Shown here: in pieces, positions 24,238 through 28,290 of the stretch | Numbering within the stretch: the stretch's first letter is position 1 | Layout: every line of letters begins with the position of its first letter | DNA from: a virus | Length of the DNA stretch: 28,290 nt | IMG/VR virus record: IMGVR_UViG_3300048028_000325 | Location: 1 to 28,290 of that record | Strand: one strand, 5' to 3' | Program-made: the position numbers and the translations under genes | Notes under the pieces: model-generated | The model's database searches: none | The model's input: only the letters and a program-made list of their open reading frames with translations | What the model was told of the DNA's origin: nothing

Positions 24238-24763
24238 ACTTCACTCCCATTATTGTTCCTATGATGCTAAAGCTATTGGTAAGGAGGATACCAAATAGGT
24301 TGCTCCACGCATTACCAAGCAATGTGGTGTCTTTTCCCATCATTATTGCCATAGTATATAGTATAGTGGTGGTTATTCCCACCATAACTATAACTATCAA
24401 TGCCACCCTTACAATGAGTCCTATCAACTCAAACTGGGTGCGCTTTTGTAAGGTATCTAGATCCTCTACAGCTTTATCTCTTAGTTTCTCCGCTTCATCC
24501 TTTTCATTCTGAAGCTCTATAACAAGAGCCTTATTTACTGTGGCCGCTTCTTCAAGCTCTTTGTTCTGAGCCTGTACTTGCTTAGTAACATCAAGCCTTT
24601 TTCTACGGGCATTCTTATCCCTAGCTTTGCACTCTTCAACATACTCCTTGACATCGGCAGGTAAAGTTTTTGAAAGTATCTTTACGAAGTTCCCCTCCAA
24701 GTAAACCTTCTTAGCTTTTGCTTTACGCAATGCTTCCTCTACCGTGTCTTTAGAAGTTATCAT
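24215..24763 (-). CDS. Coiled-coil protein with C-terminal two-helix membrane hairpin
   Basis: A 182 aa protein. Residues 1-55 are basic and helical (VEEALRKAKAKKVYLEGNFV start), 55-108 form a strong heptad-rich coiled coil (QVQAQNKELEEAATVNKAL and LQNEKDEAEKLRDKAVEDL), and two membrane helices follow at about 112-140 and 152-175 (FGILLTNSFSIIGTIMGV). The N-terminus is predicted in the cytosol. Its ATG overlaps the response-regulator stop by 4 nt (ATGA), so it is coupled to it. It is the best candidate for the regulator's output partner: a membrane channel, holin-like pore or scaffold driven by the receiver domain. The C-terminal hairpin also fits a holin. Confidence 0.6.
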   Translation of the reverse strand: MITSKDTVEEALRKAKAKKVYLEGNFVKILSKTLPADVKEYVEECKARDKNARRKRLDVTKQVQAQNKELEEAATVNKALVIELQNEKDEAEKLRDKAVEDLDTLQKRTQFELIGLIVRVALIVIVMVGITTTILYTMAIMMGKDTTLLGNAWSNLFGILLTNSFSIIGTIMGVKYATGEGK

Positions 24764-25197
24764 TTGTACACTTTGAACGGATTTTCTTTGTTCTTATAAC
24801 CTTCGTAGTCCTTAACAAAGTCCTCAAGGCGTGGCTCTATCTCATCACTCTTGATGATCCAAAACTGGGCACCTACTCCCTTCGCTTTATCAATTTCTTG
24901 GTTGTCATCAGAGCTAGAAATAATACCAATAACCACTCCGTTTCCATAATCTGTATTTATTTTTCTGATAAGTTCAATGCCGTCAAAGCTTGAACCAATG
25001 ATGTTGAGGTCCACGAATACACACTCTGGTCTTTCGTCGATAGGGCCCTCAACAAACCATTTCTTAAATAATTTGTCTGCTTCATCTGAACTGTCTAGGG
25101 CTTGTAAGCTTAATGTCATATCAAGGAGGCTGCATGCATCCTCAAACACTAAGTGGAATAGATCCTCATCATCAACTAGTAGTATACTATCTATCAT
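24760..25197 (-). CDS. Stand-alone receiver-domain response regulator
   Basis: A 145 aa CheY-like protein consisting of a receiver domain and a short tail. The acidic pocket is D9-D10 (LLVDDED), the phospho-acceptor D63 (CVFVDLNI), the switch serines at S94-S96 (GIISSSDD) and the invariant Lys K116 (WIIKSDE). There is no DNA-binding or enzymatic output domain; only about 25 polar residues follow. The D+2 region (LNIIGSSFDGIELI) has a short insertion as in rcp1/CheY-like single-domain regulators. ATGA overlaps join it to the kinase before it and the coiled-coil membrane protein after it, so it is expected to be phosphorylated by that kinase and to act by protein contact. Confidence 0.9.
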   Translation of the reverse strand: MIDSILLVDDEDLFHLVFEDACSLLDMTLSLQALDSSDEADKLFKKWFVEGPIDERPECVFVDLNIIGSSFDGIELIRKINTDYGNGVVIGIISSSDDNQEIDKAKGVGAQFWIIKSDEIEPRLEDFVKDYEGYKNKENPFKVYK

Positions 25198-26423
25198 TTC
25201 AATTTTATTATCATCATTGTACCATTCTCCAGTTTCTCAGCCCTCATTGTAAAGCCATGCTCCTTAATAATAGCTACACAGATATTTAATCCTAATCCGG
25301 TGCCTTTATGTTTAGTGTTGCCGCGGGTATACGGCTGAGAAAGTCTTAAAAAATCCTCTTGACTTATACCAGTCCCATTGTCCTGGATAGCAATAGTATT
25401 TTCAACTCTAAAGATCGTTACTTTTTTCGTACCGCTATTATTATACTTTAATCCATTTCGAATCAAGTTATCCACAGCAGTACAGAAGAGTGCAGGGTTA
25501 ATTTCTAACTCTCCCAAGTCCTTGATTACAACCTGCTTACTGTAAGATGTTGAAGATAGATAGTTTTTAAGAATATCCTTTACATTTACAAGCTGCATAT
25601 CAAGTTGTGCATCTTCCTTTACTAGGTTAGTGAATTCTTTTACGCCAGTGTATACTTTTTGTGTGTGGTTTAGTCCCTCCTGTATCATTCTCAAGGGGGC
25701 TGTAATTTTTAGATCTTCTATTTGCTTTTCTGTCAGTCTACGCTTTAGGCTTCTTAGTCCTCGTGGTATGTATGTGTTGATGCCTGAGTGCATATCGTGC
25801 CTTAGGATCTTAGCAGCGTGCTCCAAGTATCCATTCTTCTTATGCATCTCTTCCTCAATCTCTTTTGACTCAGTAATATCAGATGCAATCTTCAGAATCC
25901 TGTACACCTCTCCATAGGGATTCATAATAGGATTGTAGTTACCATAAATCCAAATATCATTACCATCCTTATCCACTCGTAGGAACTCACCGCTCTTTAC
26001 CTTGCCTTTACTCAAGTCATACCAAAAAGAACTGTAGGCTGCCTTATCAATATGCTTAGGCATAAATATCCTGTGGGGCATACCAATAATCTCCTCCTCT
26101 TGGTACCCAGTCAACTTACAAAACACATCATTGCAAGAAATAATAACTCCGGCCTTGTCAAACTCAACAAGTGCATTGGACTTATCAATAGCCGCTAGGG
26201 TATCATCAATACTCTGAAGCTTATACCTAACTCTCCTGACAAACTCTACAACAGTGTAGAAAAAAAATGGCATAAAAAGTACTACAGCCGCCCATCCTAT
26301 GACCACGCTCTGCCTTGTTAATTCTGCATAGCCGATCATAAGAGCCGTCTGGTAACTAAAAAACGCTAGCATAATTGCAACTGCAATACCTAGCGTTATA
26401 CGCGATACAATAGATAATTTCAT
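25194..26423 (-). CDS. Membrane PAS-domain sensor histidine kinase
   Basis: A 409 aa kinase. Two hydrophobic helices (about 8-32 and 38-60) with a very short loop anchor it, so sensing is probably intracellular or within the membrane. A PAS domain spans 75-185 (FCKLTGYQEEEIIG; FWYDLSKGKVKSGEFLRVDK; IWIYGNYNPI), of the Aer/BdlA type often linked to redox or small-ligand sensing. The dimerisation/phosphorylation helix has H209 in ILRHDMHSG. The catalytic domain has the N box DNLIRNGLKYN (318-328), the G1 box DNGTG (348-352) and the G2 box GTGLGL (374-379). All catalytic motifs are intact, so it should be active. It overlaps the response-regulator gene by 4 nt. Confidence 0.92.
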   Translation of the reverse strand: MKLSIVSRITLGIAVAIMLAFFSYQTALMIGYAELTRQSVVIGWAAVVLFMPFFFYTVVEFVRRVRYKLQSIDDTLAAIDKSNALVEFDKAGVIISCNDVFCKLTGYQEEEIIGMPHRIFMPKHIDKAAYSSFWYDLSKGKVKSGEFLRVDKDGNDIWIYGNYNPIMNPYGEVYRILKIASDITESKEIEEEMHKKNGYLEHAAKILRHDMHSGINTYIPRGLRSLKRRLTEKQIEDLKITAPLRMIQEGLNHTQKVYTGVKEFTNLVKEDAQLDMQLVNVKDILKNYLSSTSYSKQVVIKDLGELEINPALFCTAVDNLIRNGLKYNNSGTKKVTIFRVENTIAIQDNGTGISQEDFLRLSQPYTRGNTKHKGTGLGLNICVAIIKEHGFTMRAEKLENGTMMIIKLK

Positions 26424-26730
26424 CTCTACCCGTTTAGATACACCTTCCCCTTAGGGAATTTGTATTTCGATTGGAATTTTACCTCTTAGCAGTGCTACCA
26501 TTTCTGGTTACCTAGGGACACTAAAACTAGTGTTAATTCACCGCACCTACCTGTGTGCAATGTGCCCCAACTACAGGCTATATCCTCTCTTTTCGAAGCT
26601 ATTGGAGAAAACTCTGTTCCTTATTTAGGAACTACAATCCAACGTCTGACCCCATAACTACCTTTTGGCCCTCTGGGGTGATACACTTTCGTGTGCTTCT
26701 GGTGGTAAAGATATAAAAATTTATAAACTC
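26424..26730 (-). other. Non-coding, hairpin-rich leader region before the kinase gene
   Basis: All six frames of this 307 nt stretch are closed by many stops. Five short perfect or near-perfect hairpins lie within about 235 nt: 26649-26654/26674-26679 (6 bp), 26616-26621/26627-26632 (6 bp, 5 nt loop), 26518-26523/26528-26533 (6 bp, 4 nt loop), 26497-26500/26505-26508 (4 bp closing a GAAA loop on the minus strand) and 26445-26449/26454-26458 (5 bp, 4 nt loop). If transcription comes from the box near 26864, this would be the untranslated leader of the kinase message. It could be a structured regulatory RNA or attenuator. It matches no RNA family that I recognise. Confidence 0.45.
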
Positions 26731-26862
26731 CTAGCTACCGCAGTTTTCACAATCTGGATTATCAATGGAGCATTGAGCGTTATCGTTCTTTTCGTCACTC
26801 GTAAGTTCGTCAACAAAATCTTGGAAGTCGTCACTTAAATTAAAATCTTCGGTCATAGACAT
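26731..26862 (-). CDS. Acidic small peptide with CxxC-type end
   Basis: A 43-codon frame (or 41 from the second ATG at 26856) giving an acidic peptide, MSMTEDFNLSDDFQDFVDEL at the start, ending in C-x6-C-x2-C-GS (C31, C38, C41). The -7 box ends 1 nt before the first ATG, so transcription likely begins inside codon 2 and the ATG at 26856 would be the usable, leaderless start. It is the first gene of the transcript carrying the kinase. The Cys triplet may bind a metal or form a redox switch; it could also be a leader peptide for the structured region behind it. Not recognised as a known family. Confidence 0.5.
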   Translation of the reverse strand: MSMTEDFNLSDDFQDFVDELTSDEKNDNAQCSIDNPDCENCGS

Positions 26863-26863
26863 G

Positions 26864-26871
26864 CAAAGATA
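26864..26871 (-). promoter_or_regulatory. Perfect -7 box for the two-component operon
   Basis: Minus strand TATCTTTG, an exact TAnnTTTG match. The TTTTTTTC stretch about 18 nt upstream is a poor -33 element. The box ends 1 nt before an ATG, which suggests a leaderless start at the second ATG (26856). It would drive the small peptide, the structured region and the kinase operon. Confidence 0.55.
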
Positions 26872-26888
26872 ATCTAGTCTACACCCTT

Positions 26889-26917
26889 AGAAAAAAATTC
26901 TGGGAAAAAAATTTTTT
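26889..26917. other. A-tract/T-tract DNA between divergent transcription units
   Basis: Two A7 tracts start 14 nt apart (26891 and 26905), the second continuing into T6 to form an AAAAAATTTTTT palindrome (26906-26917). Such DNA is intrinsically stiff or bent and is a possible site for the phage IHF/HU-like protein, but no consensus is established here. Confidence 0.35.
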
Positions 26918-26937
26918 GTGGAGGATTTGTGAGCGTG

Positions 26938-26973
26938 TTGACCAACTACAACACAGACCCCCACTATACTTTG
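26938..26973 (+). promoter_or_regulatory. Putative promoter for the rightward genes
   Basis: A TTG (26938) is followed, after about 22-24 nt, by TATACTTTG (26965-26973), which matches the Bacteroidota -7 pattern except for a one-base spacing difference. It lies about 43 nt before the ATG at 27016 and supports that start over the GTG at 26929, which would lie upstream of the promoter. Confidence 0.4.
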
Positions 26974-27015
26974 GCGTTGGGAATAGTCCCACGTCAAATC
27001 CTAAAACATAAAAGT

Positions 27016-27249
27016 ATGGACTTATTAACATTTCTGCGCCAACAAGGTGCAACAACAGCAAGCAAGGTAGTAGGCCCTAAGGGAGCGTTCATCTCTTACG
27101 CAACCAAGAAGGGAACGTTCACGCTACCCGTTGGCAAGAAATCCCAAGCAGGGACATTGGCTGAGTTCAACATCGTGTTCGGCGAGAAAGACAATCAGCC
27201 TATTGCTACAATCAGCGACTATTCTGTAGAAGAAACGCTATCGTTGTAA
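27016..27249 (+). CDS. Small basic hypothetical protein
   Basis: From the ATG at 27016 it encodes 77 aa (MDLLTFLRQQGATTASKVVG start). An in-frame GTG at 26929 would add 29 residues, but it lies before the putative promoter and lacks the A-rich upstream sequence seen before the ATG. The body carries KGAFISYATKKGTFTLPVGKKSQAG in outline (residues 21-45), two strands with Lys/Thr faces, and a final NQPIATISDYSVEE. It is compact, probably cytosolic and possibly a nucleic-acid or protein modulator in an early region. Followed directly by a strong terminator, so it is a single-gene transcript. Confidence 0.55.
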   Translation: MDLLTFLRQQGATTASKVVGPKGAFISYATKKGTFTLPVGKKSQAGTLAEFNIVFGEKDNQPIATISDYSVEETLSL

Positions 27250-27255
27250 GGTTAC

Positions 27256-27282
27256 AGGACGCTTCGGCGTCCTTAGCTTTTT
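27256..27282 (+). terminator. Intrinsic terminator with UUCG tetraloop
   Basis: A perfect 7 bp stem (27256-27262 with 27267-27273) closes a TTCG loop and leads into TAGCTTTTT. It starts 7 nt after the stop of the preceding gene. The GC-rich stem and U-rich tail make a textbook terminator. Confidence 0.9.
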
Positions 27283-27309
27283 AGTTTTCCCTTAGGTTAA
27301 CTGATTACT

Positions 27310-27351
27310 GAGTGAGTGTGAGTGTGCGTTGTACATTCACTCTCTCTTTTT
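27310..27351 (+). terminator. Second terminator-like hairpin
   Basis: A 10 bp stem (27310-27319 with 27333-27342, one wobble) with a 13 nt loop, followed by TCTCTTTTT. It may back up the first terminator. The rest of the 153 nt gap to the next gene is AT-rich, and I see no clear promoter in it. Confidence 0.45.
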
Positions 27352-27402
27352 CCTTGCATTTTTATTTATCTCATTAATTATCTAATCTAATACTATAACA
27401 CA

Positions 27403-27639
27403 ATGGTTAAATTTATTTTCAAATGCGCAATCAAGTACGTTAGCTTGTTTGCTTTGTTCTTAGCTACATTTATAGCTATCAATTCATTGGCAGCAATTGT
27501 CTTTGGATTACTATCAGGCACTGGCTTCCAAGATTGGTTTGGGAGTGGTCTTGTTATCTTCTCAATGATTACTACTATTGCTTTCGCTGTTACTGCATCG
27601 CAAGAGTATGTCAGTAAGAAAGAGAATAGATATGTATAA
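27403..27639 (+). CDS. Small two-TM membrane protein
   Basis: A 78 aa protein with hydrophobic helices at about 8-36 (YVSLFALFLATFIAINSLAA) and 46-66 (SGLVIFSMITTIAFAVTAS), joined by a short GTGFQDWFGS loop, and a charged end (EYVSKKENRYV). The Lys-containing N-terminus suggests both ends are cytosolic. Small membrane proteins in phage early regions may alter the host envelope or exclude other phages, but nothing here proves that. ATG is clear, upstream is A/T-rich. Codon use resembles its neighbours. Confidence 0.6.
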   Translation: MVKFIFKCAIKYVSLFALFLATFIAINSLAAIVFGLLSGTGFQDWFGSGLVIFSMITTIAFAVTASQEYVSKKENRYV

Positions 27640-27662
27640 TCTGTTTGTAGGTATCAGATGAT

Positions 27663-27845
27663 GTGGATAAACCTTCCCTTACCAAAGCAACGCGTGGTAT
27701 TGTGATTAAAGAAGACGTTGCAGAGTTGTGTATTCTTATTGGTTTTCCAGGGGTAACGCACAACTCTTTGTTAATGCGAGCATTGCTTGGTCACAACCCC
27801 AAGATGAGAAACGCAGAGTGGCATATCATTAATAAACATCAATAA
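27663..27845 (+). CDS. Small hypothetical protein, uncertain start
   Basis: A 60 aa frame starting at GTG (27663) and ending 5 nt before the next ATG. Two ATGs just before (27658, 27661) are in a different frame that closes after 15 codons. The product is a mix of a basic N-terminus (PSLTKATRG), a helix (EDVAELCILIG) and a second half, GVTHNSLLMRALLGHNPKMR, which looks like a helix-turn-helix element. Tight spacing to the following gene supports translation. The start could be later, for example at the internal GTG of the GIVIKED segment. Confidence 0.4.
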   Translation: MDKPSLTKATRGIVIKEDVAELCILIGFPGVTHNSLLMRALLGHNPKMRNAEWHIINKHQ

Positions 27846-27850
27846 TCATT

Positions 27851-28183
27851 ATGAAACAGAAACTATTTATTGAACTCTACAATTTTGTAGATGACGTGAA
27901 CACTTTACTAAGCAATCTTAGTGCAGAAAACTTTGAGTCTGCTGATATTGCAGGCGTAGTTGAAGGTATGGAAAAGCTTTACAATATAGTAGAGCGTGAA
28001 GGACTGAGCAGACTTGAGCGAATCAAGATTGATAAAACTCCTGAAGACTATCATGATTCAGGTACTAACAGTCACTTTGATACACGTGAAACAATGGCTT
28101 TCTTTAAAGGAGGTAACATTGAAGATAATTTTCGTGAAGCACGTGATCAAATGTATGAGGATTTTCATGATGGAGAAATATAA
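27851..28183 (+). CDS. Acidic helical hypothetical protein
   Basis: A 110 aa acidic protein (MKQKLFIELYNFVDDVNTLL start) with three helices in its first 65 residues, then a flexible DYHDSGTNSHFDTRET segment and a C-terminal NIEDNFREARDQMYEDFHDG helix. No membrane helix or cysteine. It ends in TAA and is followed by two hairpins. The acidic character with His-rich spots is seen in many phage early proteins that inhibit host enzymes, but I cannot identify a target. Confidence 0.55.
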   Translation: MKQKLFIELYNFVDDVNTLLSNLSAENFESADIAGVVEGMEKLYNIVEREGLSRLERIKIDKTPEDYHDSGTNSHFDTRETMAFFKGGNIEDNFREARDQMYEDFHDGEI

Positions 28184-28205
28184 CTAACCATTACTGCCTG
28201 AGCAT

Positions 28206-28273
28206 GCAGTTCAAATACTGCTCGCTTTATTGGTTTGGTAGAGGGAGGCTGTGGTGGCTTCCCTCAAACCAAT
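28206..28273 (+). other. Two adjacent hairpins at the window edge
   Basis: The first (28206-28210/28217-28221, 5 bp, 6 nt loop) is followed by a large interrupted hairpin: an 8 bp outer stem (28229-28236/28266-28273), a 4 nt bulge on the left, and a 9 bp inner stem (28241-28249/28257-28265, one wobble) with a 7 nt loop. No T run follows, so it is not a typical terminator. It may be an RNA processing site or part of the leader of a gene beyond the window. Confidence 0.45.
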
Positions 28274-28290
28274 ACAAATACAAATCATTA

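Noticed and set aside
26424-26730. A group I intron, tmRNA or CRISPR leader
   Set aside because: No conserved intron core, no tmRNA ends, and no repeated spacers are visible; only isolated hairpins.
26929-27015. GTG start extending the rightward 77 aa protein by 29 residues
   Set aside because: The extension precedes the putative promoter and lacks a convincing upstream sequence; the ATG at 27016 has an A-rich upstream region.
26879-27061. A 60 aa minus-strand frame in the divergent region
   Set aside because: It crosses the A-tract region and the plus-strand promoter and overlaps the 77 aa plus gene; composition is not protein-like at its end (FFSQNFFLRV from A/T tracts).
28190-28226. tRNA-like TTCAAAT motif
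   Set aside because: The stem around it has a 6 nt loop rather than the 7 nt T loop, and no acceptor, D or anticodon arms can be drawn.
1-28290. Integrase, transposase, attachment site or CRISPR array
   Set aside because: No frame shows integrase or transposase motifs, and I see no direct repeats or repeat-spacer pattern long enough to call.

Overview
This 28.3 kb window looks like part of a tailed double-stranded DNA phage genome infecting a Bacteroidota host, probably a marine flavobacterium. Three things support this. Perfect TAnnTTTG boxes (the -7 element of the Bacteroidota primary sigma factor) precede several genes, and Shine-Dalgarno sequences are largely absent. The virion proteins carry GCTDxxAxNYxxxAxxDDGSC and SprB-like repeats typical of secreted flavobacterial proteins. 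The portal and large terminase resemble those of crAss-like phages (Crassvirales) or a sister group; this placement comes from remembered family features, not a search.

Almost everything from 1 to 26862 is on the minus strand, so the genes read from right to left in the map. In transcription order the regions are as follows. (a) 26862-23905 holds a 41-43 aa acidic Cys-containing peptide, about 300 nt of hairpin-rich non-coding DNA, a membrane PAS histidine kinase, a stand-alone receiver-domain response regulator, a coiled-coil two-TM protein and a single-TM protein; the last four genes overlap. (b) 23834-21184, behind its own promoter, holds a GroES-like co-chaperonin and small genes including a winged-helix protein, a Cys-rich putative zinc protein and an IHF/HU-like protein. 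(c) 21208-9196 is the packaging and head module: large terminase, portal, a protein with a barrel-like C-terminus, scaffold-like acidic protein, major capsid protein, an unknown protein, a putative adaptor/ring protein, a structural protein and a small decoration-like protein. A hairpin follows the capsid gene and a canonical intrinsic terminator follows the small structural gene. (d) 9127-1 holds tail, fibre and adhesin proteins and a lysis candidate pair (52 aa TM protein plus DUF5675 protein), then a beta-propeller fibre protein that runs off the left edge.

The right end (27016-28183) reads on the plus strand and carries four small genes of unknown function, probably an early or accessory region, with two intrinsic-terminator-like hairpins after the first gene and a large hairpin at the window edge. 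The divergent junction (about 26863-27015) contains promoters for both directions and A-tract DNA.

The most unusual part is the phage-encoded two-component system physically coupled to two membrane-protein genes and preceded by a structured leader. The response regulator has no output domain, so the likely output is a protein-protein interaction, perhaps at the membrane, rather than direct transcriptional control.
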